Origin: Heyndrickxia sp050281185
GTDB lineage: Bacteria > Bacillota > Bacilli > Bacillales > Bacillaceae_C
Reading direction: 5' to 3'
Length of the DNA: 64,000 bases
Assembly: GCF_050281185.1 (NCBI RefSeq)
Contig: NZ_JBNNWS010000007.1
Coordinates: forward strand, 124,001 to 188,000
Part shown: positions 32,677-41,481 of the stretch, piece by piece
Layout of the letters: the number at the start of each line of letters is the position of its first letter
Position numbering within the stretch: the first letter of the stretch is position 1
Made by a program: the position numbers and the translations under genes
The notes under the pieces: generated by a model
Seen by the model: the letters and a program-made list of their open reading frames with translations, nothing else
What the model was told of the DNA's origin: nothing
The model's database searches: none

Positions 32677-33576
32677 ATGAGCTATATTATTGGGATCGAT
32701 GCAGGTGGTACAAAAACAAAAGGACTCATCTTGACAGATAATAAAGAAATATTATTTGAAGCAGATGCAGGATATGGTAATCCTAATATTGATTTTGAAG
32801 GTGCAATAGCAAATATTTCTGAGGTTCTTTCAATATGTTTATCAAGTCCATTTGGATCCCAATGCCATCTAGTAGTTGTTGGTGTTGCCGGAATAGAGGC
32901 TGGAAATAATCGTGAAAGAATCCACCAATCTCTGAAACAAGCAGTCAATATCCCTATTATTCTTATAAATGATGCGGTTCTCGCCTATCACTCCATATTT
33001 GAATTAGGAGATGGTGTTTTAACGATTGCGGGAACAGGATCGATCTCATATGGGAGAAATGAGGATGCCGAAAAGTATGCAGGTGGCTGGGGGCATTTAC
33101 TTGGTGATGAAGGAAGTTCTTACGATGTTGCCATACAGGCCTGCAAGCAAATGATCAAGGAAAAGGAGTTTGGGGATCATTATTCTCCGTTGTCCTTAGC
33201 GTTTTTTAAAGAATTAAATATTCATGATGCTGAACAACTGAAAGGCTTCATTTACCGTGCAACTAAGGGGGAAATTGCTTCTCTTTCCTATATTGTTTTT
33301 CTTCAAGCGGAGGAAGGAAATAAAGAAGCGAAGGATATTTTTGAACGAGCAGGGATTGATTTAGCTAACCAAACGTTAAGGCTAATAAAGAATTTAAAAT
33401 TAACTTCCCCATTATCCGTAGGGTGTAAAGGAAGCTTATTGGAAAAAAATAAGTATGTTCAAGAAGCTTTCAAGAGTGAATTAAATAAGTACGTGGAATC
33501 AATCAATTTTTTAGAATCAAATAATTTACCTGCGACTGGAGCCTATGCAGCTGCGAAATTGTATAAGCCTTTGTAA
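32677..33576 (+). CDS. murK: GlcNAc/MurNAc kinase (BadF/MurK family)
   Basis: A 299-aa sugar kinase of the BadF/BcrA ATPase clan. Phosphate 1 is IGIDAGGTKTKGLI (5-18), phosphate 2 is LTIAGTGSISYGRN near 115-128, and GGWGHLLGDEGSSYDVA near 136-152 is the hallmark of GlcNAc/MurK kinases. MurK of Clostridium phosphorylates both GlcNAc and MurNAc. Here it could handle the GlcNAc released by MupG and NagZ, and free MurNAc. AGGAGGTG precedes the ATG. The symbol is given by analogy; a pure GlcNAc kinase is also possible. Confidence 0.75.
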   Translation: MSYIIGIDAGGTKTKGLILTDNKEILFEADAGYGNPNIDFEGAIANISEVLSICLSSPFGSQCHLVVVGVAGIEAGNNRERIHQSLKQAVNIPIILINDAVLAYHSIFELGDGVLTIAGTGSISYGRNEDAEKYAGGWGHLLGDEGSSYDVAIQACKQMIKEKEFGDHYSPLSLAFFKELNIHDAEQLKGFIYRATKGEIASLSYIVFLQAEEGNKEAKDIFERAGIDLANQTLRLIKNLKLTSPLSVGCKGSLLEKNKYVQEAFKSELNKYVESINFLESNNLPATGAYAAAKLYKPL

Positions 33577-33600
33577 CTCTATTTCTTGGAGGTGAATAAG

Positions 33601-34788
33601 TTGGAGAAACTTGTTGTTGGTTTAATGTCTGGAACCTCTCTAGATGGCATAGATGCAGCGCTTGTTAAAATAAATGATTTCGGTATAAGGACAAAGGTCG
33701 AACTCATACACTTTATCACCTTGCCTTTTTCTGCAGAATTAAAGAAAGATATTTTACAATGTATGGATATACAAATATCAAATGTAGCTTTTTTAACAAG
33801 TATGAACTTTAAGCTTGGAAGGCTTTTTGCTGAAGCTGTGAAAAAGGTATGTGCAGAGGCAAATGTTCCGTTGACTCGTATCGATGCAATTGGTTCGCAC
33901 GGTCAAACGGTCTATCATCTTCCAACTGCATATGGAGATTATGTTAAATCAACTTTACAAATAGGAGAGCCAGCTATTATCGCCTATGAGACAGGTGTAA
34001 CTGTAGTTTCTAATTTTCGAGCGATGGATATGGCAGCCGGCGGAGAAGGGGCACCGCTAGTTCCTTACACAGATTATTTAATTTATCAAAGCGATACGAA
34101 AGGTAGAGCACTACAGAATATTGGCGGGATAGGCAATGTAACGGTTTTACCTAAAGGTGGTACGTTAAATCATTTATATGCATTTGACACAGGTCCAGGA
34201 AATATGATTATTGATGAGGTTTGCAGAAAAAGAATAGGTTTGCCTTACGACCCTAATGGAGAATGGGCGTCAAAAGGTAAAGTGCATAAACATATAGTTG
34301 ATCTTTGGATGCAACAAAAATATTTTCATGTATCCCCACCTAAATCAACAGGTCGAGAATTATTTGGTACACATTTCACTGAAAAAGTACTTAAAGAATA
34401 TCCTGCTTTATCTAATCAGGACTTAATAGCAACGGTGACATATTTTACTGCGTATTCAATTGCAGACGCATATAAAAAATTTGTTTTTCCTAACGTTCCA
34501 ATTGATGAAATGATTGTTGGTGGAGGAGGAAGCTATAATCGTACCTTAATCCGCCTGCTTAAGGAACTGATGCCTAATATAGCTATCTATATACAGGAGG
34601 ATATAGGGTATTCATCTGATGCTAAAGAGGCAATTGCTTTCTCCATTTTGGCAAATGAGACTATCCATCAGCAATATTCAAATGTACCAAGAGCAACAGG
34701 ATCAAAAGAACAAGTAATCCTTGGATCGATTACCTTGCCTCCTAACGGTGATCCGAATTTTATATATAAAGGAAGGGGACAACTTTGA
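33601..34788 (+). CDS. anmK: Anhydro-N-acetylmuramic acid kinase
   Basis: A 395-aa AnmK. It has the N-terminal GLMSGTSLDGIDAALV (residues 7-22), AIGSHGQTVYHLP, ALQNIGGIGNVTVLP, FDTGPGNMIIDE and VGGGGSYNRTL. AnmK opens 1,6-anhydroMurNAc with water while phosphorylating it to MurNAc-6P. TTG 33601 has TTGGAGGTG upstream; the in-frame TTG at 33586 overlaps that ribosome site. The stop overlaps the murQ start. Anhydro sugars come from lytic transglycosylases, so this enzyme widens the range of fragments used. Confidence 0.92.
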   Translation: MEKLVVGLMSGTSLDGIDAALVKINDFGIRTKVELIHFITLPFSAELKKDILQCMDIQISNVAFLTSMNFKLGRLFAEAVKKVCAEANVPLTRIDAIGSHGQTVYHLPTAYGDYVKSTLQIGEPAIIAYETGVTVVSNFRAMDMAAGGEGAPLVPYTDYLIYQSDTKGRALQNIGGIGNVTVLPKGGTLNHLYAFDTGPGNMIIDEVCRKRIGLPYDPNGEWASKGKVHKHIVDLWMQQKYFHVSPPKSTGRELFGTHFTEKVLKEYPALSNQDLIATVTYFTAYSIADAYKKFVFPNVPIDEMIVGGGGSYNRTLIRLLKELMPNIAIYIQEDIGYSSDAKEAIAFSILANETIHQQYSNVPRATGSKEQVILGSITLPPNGDPNFIYKGRGQL

Positions 34789-35693
34789 ATCTTCAAAGTA
34801 TACTTACAGAAAAAAGAAATCCTGATACATTTAACATAGATCAACAATCAAGTGTAGAAATTGTGAGAGCCATTAATACGGAAGATAAGAAGGTAGCTTT
34901 CGTTATTGAAAATATTCTTCCGACCATTGCATTAGTAGTTGATAAAATCGTTGAAGGAATGAAAAAAGGTGGAAGATTAATATATATAGGAGCCGGGACA
35001 AGCGGGAGATTAGGAATCTTAGATGCCTCTGAATGCCCTCCAACTTATAGTACATCCTCTGATCAAGTATCCGCTATTATAGCAGGTGGTGAAAAAGCAC
35101 TTCAATTCGCATTAGAAGGTGCTGAGGATAATGAAGAATTAGGTAAACAAGATTTGCTGAGCCATAACCCTGGGCCAAATGATACAATCGTTGGAATTGC
35201 TGCGAGTGGAAGAACTCCATATACAATAGCTGCAATGAAGGCTGCAAAGGACAAGGGTGCAACAGTTGCAGCTGTAGTATGTACACCAAAATCATTAATG
35301 GAAGAGGTAGCAGACATTACAATGGTCGCAGAAGTAGGGCCAGAAGTGGTAACTGGATCTACAAGAATGAAGGCAGGGACTGCTCAAAAGTTAATATTAA
35401 ATACTTTAACTACAACAACGATGATTCGGATGGGAAAAGTTTATAGTAATTTAATGGTCGATGTTAAGCCTACTAATCTTAAACTAAGGGAAAGATCCAA
35501 GCATATTGTAGCAGAAGCAGCAAGTGTTAGCATTGAACAAGCGGAAGAAGCATTAAAAGAATTCGGTTCAGTTAAACCTGCTATCCTTTCTTTAATAACT
35601 GGTGAAAAGGGAGAAAAGGTGACAAATGCTTTAGTGAACAGTAACGGATATTTACGAGAAGCAATTAATGAATTAGTTAACGGGAAAAATTGA
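34785..35693 (+). CDS. murQ: N-acetylmuramic acid 6-phosphate etherase (MurQ), copy 1
   Basis: A 302-aa SIS-domain etherase. Core motif GAGTSGRLGILDASECPPT near residues 66-84 contains the catalytic Glu; GIAASGRTPYTIAA and GSTRMKAGTAQKLILN follow. It cleaves the lactyl ether of MurNAc-6P to give GlcNAc-6P and D-lactate. The TTG start overlaps the anmK stop, showing tight coupling. A hairpin follows the stop. A second full-length murQ lies 1.4 kb downstream. Confidence 0.93.
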   Translation: MNLQSILTEKRNPDTFNIDQQSSVEIVRAINTEDKKVAFVIENILPTIALVVDKIVEGMKKGGRLIYIGAGTSGRLGILDASECPPTYSTSSDQVSAIIAGGEKALQFALEGAEDNEELGKQDLLSHNPGPNDTIVGIAASGRTPYTIAAMKAAKDKGATVAAVVCTPKSLMEEVADITMVAEVGPEVVTGSTRMKAGTAQKLILNTLTTTTMIRMGKVYSNLMVDVKPTNLKLRERSKHIVAEAASVSIEQAEEALKEFGSVKPAILSLITGEKGEKVTNALVNSNGYLREAINELVNGKN

Positions 35694-35722
35694 GAGACGA
35701 TATAATTTACTATCGTCTTTTC
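35694..35722 (+). terminator. Terminator of murQ copy 1
   Basis: AGACGATA (35695-35702) pairs with TATCGTCT (35711-35718), followed by TTTCC. Confidence 0.7.
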
Positions 35723-35779
35723 CTTAGTAACATTTCAATAGAACAGAAGAGCTTATCAATTTAATTTACTAACAATACG

Positions 35780-35806
35780 AACGCCTTTTTGATAAGGCGT
35801 TTTATT
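35780..35806. terminator. Second hairpin terminator
   Basis: AACGCCTT pairs with AAGGCGTT, followed by TTATTTTT. It ensures separation from the next operon. Confidence 0.75.
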
Positions 35807-35876
35807 TTTGGCTACTTTCGTAAAGAGCCTTTTTATTTCATCAATAAAATTATATTTTAAAACTTTTATAAAAATA

Positions 35877-35904
35877 TTGAAAAATCATAATTATCGATTA
35901 TAAT
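35877..35904 (+). promoter_or_regulatory. Promoter of the second recycling operon
   Basis: TTGAAA (35877-35882), 16 bp, perfect TATAAT (35899-35904). Start predicted near 35911. Confidence 0.75.
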
Positions 35905-35918
35905 AGAATTTAACAAAA

Positions 35919-35932
35919 TGGAAGCGTTAACA
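35919..35932. promoter_or_regulatory. cre site (CcpA)
   Basis: TGGAAGCGTTAACA keeps the conserved TG, AARCGYT and CA positions of the cre consensus and lies about 8 bp downstream of the predicted start. This is a typical roadblock position for carbon catabolite repression. Confidence 0.8.
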
Positions 35933-35973
35933 AGTGATTAGCGATTATTTTTTTATCGGCAATGAAATATAAA

Positions 35974-36012
35974 AACAAAAATATAATTTTGTTAATGTTA
36001 TTATATTTTGTT
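35974..36012. promoter_or_regulatory. Long AT-rich inverted repeat in the leader
   Basis: AACAAAAATATAAT (35974-35987) and ATTATATTTTGTT (36000-36012) are near-perfect inverted arms separated by 12 bases. They lie between the cre site and the GNAT start. It could be the operator of the MurR/RpiR regulator encoded at 48889 or an mRNA hairpin just upstream of the ribosome site. Confidence 0.5.
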
Positions 36013-36032
36013 CATTAAGAGGTGAGTGATTA

Positions 36033-36995
36033 ATGATTATCGCAGATTGGCAAGTAAACAGATTAGAAGAATTAGTTAGTTTTTGGAATAAAGAGATTGG
36101 GAATCAATACCCGATGAGGGAGGAACTGCTTAAGCAAAATAGTTTTGATGATAAAAATGTTTGTTTATCTGGTTCAGCCATTGCTTTAAATAATGATAAT
36201 CAGGTGATTGGACTAGTTGTTGCAAAAAAGTGGAATGAAAATGGTCTAAAAGTTGACATGAGCCAAGAGATTGGCTGGATTCAATGCCTTTTAATTGATT
36301 CGAACTACAGAAATAAAGGGATAGGGACTGCATTGTTAGAAAAAGCGGAAACAGCATTAGCTGAAGAAGGTGTTAAAAAGGTATTGATTGGAAGAGACCC
36401 ATGGCACTATTTTCCTGGAATTCCTGGTGAATATAAAACTATAAACCAATGGGTTGAAAAAAGAGGATACATAAATACTGGCAGTGACCATGATTTAATT
36501 GCTCATTACAGCCAACAGTTACCGTTTGAAGCCCCCTCTGTAGAAGATGTGGAATTTATGTTGCTTAAGGAATCAGAAAAAGAGGAATTATTATCCTTTC
36601 TTCATCGCTGTTTTCCTGGAAGATGGGAATACGAAGCGATTCACTACTTTAAGAAAGGCGGTAAAGGACGGGAATTTGTCGTATTAAAGAAAAATAATAG
36701 AATTATAGGATTCTGCCGAGTGAATGATTCCGAATCTCCATTTATCGCTCAAAATGTATATTGGTCTCCTTTACTAAATGGACAATTAGGTGGAATTGGC
36801 CCTTTAGGAGTAGATTCAGCTGAAAGGAAAAAGGGATATGGTATTGCGATTGTCGAGGCTGGAATATCTACACTAAGATCTCGAGGAATCAATGATATTG
36901 TTATTGATTGGACCGGATTAGTAGATTTCTATGGGAAATTAGGATATACGAAATGGAAAAGCTACTCAAAATATAGTAAAAGCTTGGTGGAGTAA
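36033..36995 (+). CDS. Tandem GNAT acetyltransferase (GlmA-like), copy 1
   Basis: A 320-aa protein with two GNAT domains. The first has its acetyl-CoA loop at LIDSNYRNKGIGTALLEKA near residues 87-105; the second has VDSAERKKGYGIAIVEAG near 262-279 and DIVIDWTGLVDFYGKLGY at the end. The two-domain layout and its place beside murK/murQ genes recall GlmA of Clostridium acetobutylicum, which N-acetylates glucosamine and glucosaminides during cell-wall recovery. Bacillus peptidoglycan is often N-deacetylated, so re-acetylation of imported fragments would make sense. Substrate is inferred from context. A related gene lies at 47829. Confidence 0.72.
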   Translation: MIIADWQVNRLEELVSFWNKEIGNQYPMREELLKQNSFDDKNVCLSGSAIALNNDNQVIGLVVAKKWNENGLKVDMSQEIGWIQCLLIDSNYRNKGIGTALLEKAETALAEEGVKKVLIGRDPWHYFPGIPGEYKTINQWVEKRGYINTGSDHDLIAHYSQQLPFEAPSVEDVEFMLLKESEKEELLSFLHRCFPGRWEYEAIHYFKKGGKGREFVVLKKNNRIIGFCRVNDSESPFIAQNVYWSPLLNGQLGGIGPLGVDSAERKKGYGIAIVEAGISTLRSRGINDIVIDWTGLVDFYGKLGYTKWKSYSKYSKSLVE

Positions 36996-37054
36996 ATAGT
37001 GAATTCTTTTGCTTCTGAATTAGAAATACGGAAAGCTTGGAAAGGCGTGTGGAA

Positions 37055-37984
37055 ATGAAGGTAGATCTTTCAACTTTAATGACAGAACAAACAAATAATC
37101 GATCTCAAAATATAGATCGGCTCACAACATTGGAAATAATAGAGTTGATGAATGATGAGGATCAGACAGTTGCTGTATCTGTAAAAAGGGAACTCCCTCA
37201 AATATCAAAGGCAATTGAGTTGATTTATGAATCACTAAAAAATGGAGGAAGATTATTTTATATCGGTGCAGGAACAAGTGGAAGGATTGGGATTTTAGAC
37301 GCTTCGGAATGTCCACCTACTTTTTGTACACCTCCTGAATTAATACAAGGTATTATTGCAGGTGGCAAGGGTGCCGTCTTTAAAGCAGTAGAAGGTGCTG
37401 AAGATAGCAAGGAAAATGGAGAATACGATTTAGCAGAAAAACAGTTACAAGCTAAAGATGTAGTTGTAGGAATAGCTGCAAGTGGAAGAACTCCCTATGT
37501 TATTGGAGCACTTGAATACGCCGATCGCATAGGTGCAAACACTGTTGCTCTTTCATGCAATAAGAATGCTGAAATTAGTAATTTTGCAAAAATAGGAATC
37601 GAAATTATTGTTGGTCCTGAAGTATTAACAGGATCTACTCGATTAAAATCAGCAACAGCACAAAAGATGGTTTTAAATATGCTCACTACAGCTACCATGA
37701 TCAAACTTGGAAAAGTATATGGAAATTTAATGGTTGATTTGAACCCAAGCAATGCAAAGTTAATCGAAAGAGCGAGAAACATTGTGAAAAAAATTACTGG
37801 AGTCAGTTATACTGAAGCTGCAGCAATATTAAATCAGACCGATCAAAAGGTTAAGCCTGCGATTGTTATGATTCTTGCAGGAGTATCATTGGAGGAAGCT
37901 AACTATTTATTAAATCGTACCCATGGTTTTGTTCATAAAGCAATTGTAAAAGCAAAAGGGGGAAAGCTGGCCTGTGAAAAATAA
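37055..37984 (+). CDS. murQ: N-acetylmuramic acid 6-phosphate etherase (MurQ), copy 2
   Basis: A 309-aa second MurQ. It has the same catalytic core, GAGTSGRIGILDASECPPT, and GIAASGRTPYVIGA and GSTRLKSATAQKMVLN. ATG 37055 lies behind GGAAAGG; an in-frame TTG at 37037 precedes it. It differs clearly from copy 1 in both N-terminal and C-terminal thirds, so it is not a recent tandem duplicate. It follows the GNAT by 59 bases and overlaps the next gene by 11 bases. Each recycling transcript thus carries its own etherase. Confidence 0.92.
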   Translation: MKVDLSTLMTEQTNNRSQNIDRLTTLEIIELMNDEDQTVAVSVKRELPQISKAIELIYESLKNGGRLFYIGAGTSGRIGILDASECPPTFCTPPELIQGIIAGGKGAVFKAVEGAEDSKENGEYDLAEKQLQAKDVVVGIAASGRTPYVIGALEYADRIGANTVALSCNKNAEISNFAKIGIEIIVGPEVLTGSTRLKSATAQKMVLNMLTTATMIKLGKVYGNLMVDLNPSNAKLIERARNIVKKITGVSYTEAAAILNQTDQKVKPAIVMILAGVSLEEANYLLNRTHGFVHKAIVKAKGGKLACEK

Positions 37985-39011
37985 AATCATTCATTTTCTT
38001 CAGCAAGAAATAGATTTAGAACATATACCTGGAGCTGTTATCCATATTTCCTATCAAGGGAAGGTTCTTTTACAAGAAGCGGTTGGCTATCGTGCTTTAT
38101 TTCCAGAAAAAAGTCCAATGAAAACGGAAACGCTATTTGACCTTGCATCTCTCACGAAAGTAGTTGCAACCTTGCCAGCTATTTTAAAGCTAATAGAGAC
38201 AGGTACTTTTAGACTTGATGATAAAGTAAAATATTTCCTTCCGCAATTCCACACCGAAGAAACTACATTAAAACATTTAATAACCCATACATCAGGACTT
38301 CCAGCACACAAACCATTTTATAAAGAGTCACTAAACAAGGATGAATTAATTAATAGGATTTGTAAAGAACCACTCATTTCTCGAGTAGGGGAAAAGGTGA
38401 CATATAGTGACCTTGGTCTTATACTCCTATATAAAATTATTGAAGTAGTCACGACGGAAAAATTCGAAACATTCACAAAAAGAGAAATATTTAACCCTTT
38501 AGAAATGAATGATACAGGATTTAATCTGAACGATAATCGAGATCGATTTGCCGCTACTGAGTTTTGTGAGAATTTAGAGGAATACAAGACAGGCATTGTT
38601 CATGATGAAAATGCCGAAAGTATGGGAGGCATAAGCGGACACGCAGGATTATTTTCTACTATAAAGGATTTAGGTAACTATGCATCAATGATTGAAAATG
38701 AAGGGGTATTTCAGGGAAAACGTATATTATCAAGTGCGGCTCTTTTATTGGCAAGAGAAAATTTTACCCCTTTTGATGAGGAGTTCCGTGGACTGGGCTG
38801 GATGCTAAAGAGCGAGAATTATTCTTCTAGTGGTGACTTATTTTCAAAAAGCTCCTACGGACATACAGGATTTACAGGCACAAGCATTTGGTTTGATCCA
38901 GAAATAAAACTACATGTCATTTTATTAACCAATCGAGTTCATTTAGGGAGAAAGAATGCCATTATTCGATTGCGTCCAAGACTACATAATTTGATTCGTT
39001 CGTATTTTTAA
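37974..39011 (+). CDS. Serine beta-lactamase-fold hydrolase, AmiE-like, without signal peptide
   Basis: A 345-aa penicillin-binding-protein/beta-lactamase-fold hydrolase. Ser59 and Lys62 form SLTK in FDLASLTKVVATLP; the second motif is YSDLG near 142-146; HTG stands in for KTG in SYGHTGFTGTS near 287-297. In B. subtilis the murQ-murR-murP-amiE-nagZ-namZ cluster has a serine-type MurNAc-L-Ala amidase of this fold (AmiE/YbbE), which is secreted. This protein starts directly with the catalytic domain and should be cytosolic. Removal of the peptide stem from imported muropeptides is the inferred role. The GTG start overlaps murQ. Confidence 0.75.
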   Translation: MKNKIIHFLQQEIDLEHIPGAVIHISYQGKVLLQEAVGYRALFPEKSPMKTETLFDLASLTKVVATLPAILKLIETGTFRLDDKVKYFLPQFHTEETTLKHLITHTSGLPAHKPFYKESLNKDELINRICKEPLISRVGEKVTYSDLGLILLYKIIEVVTTEKFETFTKREIFNPLEMNDTGFNLNDNRDRFAATEFCENLEEYKTGIVHDENAESMGGISGHAGLFSTIKDLGNYASMIENEGVFQGKRILSSAALLLARENFTPFDEEFRGLGWMLKSENYSSSGDLFSKSSYGHTGFTGTSIWFDPEIKLHVILLTNRVHLGRKNAIIRLRPRLHNLIRSYF

Positions 39012-39032
39012 AATTTTTCCGGAGGTATCATT

Positions 39033-39737
39033 ATGCATTTAGTTATATTGGGAGCCCATTGTGGAGATGCAGAAATACAGGCTGGAGCTATTGCTCACAA
39101 ATATGCTAAGGCAGGACATGAGGTAACCTTTGTTCATTTAACTGCTGGCGAGAAGGGGAATCCTGCACACATTTCTGTTGAAGATTATCGGGTTCAAAAA
39201 GTAAAAGAAGCAGAAAAGGTAGCTGAAATCCTTGGTGGAAAAAGTATCACTCTTGATTATAAGGATGCGGAGCTTAAGTGTGATGAAGAAACTGTAACAA
39301 GAGTAGCGACTTTAATGCGTAAGCTAAAACCGAATGTTGTAATTACACACTGGGTGAATAGTATCCACCCTGACCATGCTCTTTGTCCAAAAATTGTGCA
39401 AGCAGCACAATTAAAAGCAGGGCTGCCGGGCTTTGATTTAGATGGATTAGCCCCACATTATTACGGCTTTTATCATAGTGAAAACTGGGAGGACATGGAG
39501 GGATACGAGCCAGATGTATTCGTTGATGTATCAGATGAGTTCGACACTTACTTAGAGGCATTATCAAATTATTGGTTCATTATGAATTCAAAGTCTTTCC
39601 GTTATTACGACTACTATAAAGCACTTGGAACGGTGAGAGGATGCGTAAATCGAACGAAATATGCCCAAACACTTAAATTTCCAATTGGAGCGAATGTAAG
39701 AAAAGGAGCAATCATCCCAGGCTTTGAATTGTCATAA
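39033..39737 (+). CDS. PIG-L/LmbE-family protein with an altered catalytic motif
   Basis: A 234-aa member of the PIG-L deacetylase family. The usual AHPDDE signature is AHCGDAE here (His9, Gly11, Asp12), so the zinc-ligand His and second Asp remain but the first Asp, the general base in MshB, is Gly. The other ligand motif SIHPDHA (His112, Asp114, His115) is intact. Family members deacetylate GlcNAc moieties. In this operon the substrate could be a GlcNAc- or MurNAc-containing fragment, but the altered motif may mean a different chemistry. GGAGG precedes the ATG. Compare the canonical BshB2 at 59638. Confidence 0.78.
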   Translation: MHLVILGAHCGDAEIQAGAIAHKYAKAGHEVTFVHLTAGEKGNPAHISVEDYRVQKVKEAEKVAEILGGKSITLDYKDAELKCDEETVTRVATLMRKLKPNVVITHWVNSIHPDHALCPKIVQAAQLKAGLPGFDLDGLAPHYYGFYHSENWEDMEGYEPDVFVDVSDEFDTYLEALSNYWFIMNSKSFRYYDYYKALGTVRGCVNRTKYAQTLKFPIGANVRKGAIIPGFELS

Positions 39738-39764
39738 AAGCCATTAACGAGTGGAGTGAATATA

Positions 39765-41369
39765 TTGGACTTAAAGAAAAAAGTCGGACAATTAATGGTT
39801 TTTGGGTTTAATGGGAAAGAGGCAACTCCAGAAATAAAAGCATTAATAAAGGATTATCATCTTGGAGCAATTATTTTATTTGGAAGAAATATTGGAACGC
39901 CTGAAGAAGTACTTAAGCTAACGACTGAGCTGCAAAGAGTAGCAAAAGAGGCGGGACATAAACATCCGTTGTTAATATGTACGGATCAGGAAAATGGAGC
40001 GGTTCGTAGATTAGGAGAGGGAACAACAATTTTTCCAGGAGCTATGTTATTAGGAGCAACTAATAAACCAGAAAATGCTAATAAGGTTGGAAATGCCACA
40101 GGGAAGGAACTTAAGGCATTAGGAATCAACTGGAATCTCTCACCTGTATTAGATGTGAATAATAATGCTCAAAACCCAGTTATTGGTGTTCGATCATTTG
40201 GTGAATCCCCATCAAATGTATCGTTATTAGGAAAAGAATTGATGAGAGGGATGCAAAATGCTGGAATGATCACGACATTAAAGCATTTTCCTGGACATGG
40301 AGATACAAGTGTGGATTCTCACTTAGATCTTCCTACAATTGATCATGATATGGAACGACTTCAAAATGTGGAACTATTGCCTTTTAGGGACTGTATCCAA
40401 AATGGTGCTGATACAGTGATGACAGCACATGTGTATTTTCCTGCTATCGAAAATCGCAAAAATGTTCCAGCAACACTCTCAAATAAAGTTATTAATGGTT
40501 TGCTAAGGGAGGAACTCGGATTTGATGGTGTCGTAACAACAGATTGTATGGAAATGGAGGCTATTTCAAGTACGATTGGAACCCCTCGAGGGGCAGTGGA
40601 AGCAATAAAAGCCGGTGTAGATTTAGTGATGATCTCTCACTCATACAGTCCACAAGTGAATTCAATGGAAGCAGTAATTCATGCTGTAGAAACAGGAGAA
40701 ATTGAGTTGGAAACTATTGACTCCTCACTTAATCGAGTGGCGAAACTAAAAGAAAAATATTTAAGTTGGAATGATATCCAATTTTACGAAGAGATTGAGG
40801 TCCCTGAAGTTGTAGGGTGTGAAGAACATGATGAAATGGTGAATGAGGTCTATCGTCAAGGGGTAACAATAGTGAAAAATGACCAGGATATATTACCTTT
40901 ATCAACAGATGCTTTTCATAGGGTTCTTATTGTGTATCCAGAAAATAATTCGAAATTGGGTGTAGAAGACAAAAGATATTTAAGTTTTTCCTTCGGTGAG
41001 TCGATTAAGGAGATTCATCCGAATGCTCAAGTCGTCCAATTATCTAATCCTCCAACAGAGGATGAAATTAATGATATTGCTCTTCAAGCGAAAACTTTCG
41101 ATACGGTAGTAGTTGCGACATTATCAGCAATAACCGGGAGTAAGCAAATCAAATTAGTAGAAAAAATAGTTGAAACAAATAATAGGGTAGTAGTTGTAGC
41201 AACTAGGAATCCGTATGATTTAGCGTTTTTACCTAATGTCCCAGGATATGTTTGTACCTACGAATTTACCACACCTGCACTAAGAATAGCTGCACAGGCA
41301 ATCTACGGGAAGATATTAGTTGAAGGAAAACTACCGGTTACCTTACCACAACAAAGTGCTCAGAAATAA
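39765..41369 (+). CDS. nagZ: Beta-N-acetylglucosaminidase NagZ (GH3), cytosolic form
   Basis: A 534-aa GH3 enzyme. The barrel domain has ICTDQENGAVRRL, FPGAMLLGA, LSPVLDVNNN and the NagZ His-Asp loop KHFPGHGDTSVDSHLDLP near residues 173-190. The aspartate nucleophile lies in VVTTDCMEMEAI near residue 260. A C-terminal GH3 domain follows from about 350. There is no signal peptide, in contrast with secreted NagZ (YbbD) of B. subtilis. It would release GlcNAc from GlcNAc-MurNAc or its peptides. TTG 39765 is preferred (GGAG, 8 bases); an in-frame GTG at 39756 abuts the ribosome site. Confidence 0.88.
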   Translation: MDLKKKVGQLMVFGFNGKEATPEIKALIKDYHLGAIILFGRNIGTPEEVLKLTTELQRVAKEAGHKHPLLICTDQENGAVRRLGEGTTIFPGAMLLGATNKPENANKVGNATGKELKALGINWNLSPVLDVNNNAQNPVIGVRSFGESPSNVSLLGKELMRGMQNAGMITTLKHFPGHGDTSVDSHLDLPTIDHDMERLQNVELLPFRDCIQNGADTVMTAHVYFPAIENRKNVPATLSNKVINGLLREELGFDGVVTTDCMEMEAISSTIGTPRGAVEAIKAGVDLVMISHSYSPQVNSMEAVIHAVETGEIELETIDSSLNRVAKLKEKYLSWNDIQFYEEIEVPEVVGCEEHDEMVNEVYRQGVTIVKNDQDILPLSTDAFHRVLIVYPENNSKLGVEDKRYLSFSFGESIKEIHPNAQVVQLSNPPTEDEINDIALQAKTFDTVVVATLSAITGSKQIKLVEKIVETNNRVVVVATRNPYDLAFLPNVPGYVCTYEFTTPALRIAAQAIYGKILVEGKLPVTLPQQSAQK

Positions 41370-41399
41370 ATGAAAAAAAGTTCTAGTTTTTAAAAATGT

Positions 41400-41411
41400 T
41401 AAGGAGGTGAG
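41400..41411 (+). promoter_or_regulatory. Orphan Shine-Dalgarno, candidate STAB-SD
   Basis: TAAGGAGGTGAG matches the 16S 3' end over at least 10 bases, yet no start codon lies 5-12 bases downstream. It is 70 bases before the solute-binding-protein start, which has its own AGGGGGAAAG site. Such start-less sites stabilise cry3A mRNA by ribosome binding at a 5' end. Confidence 0.5.
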
Positions 41412-41481
41412 GGGGGAGCAGCGGTCAACATTATTGTTTACAAAGTGTGTATATAGGTTATGAATGATAGGGGGAAAGTAA

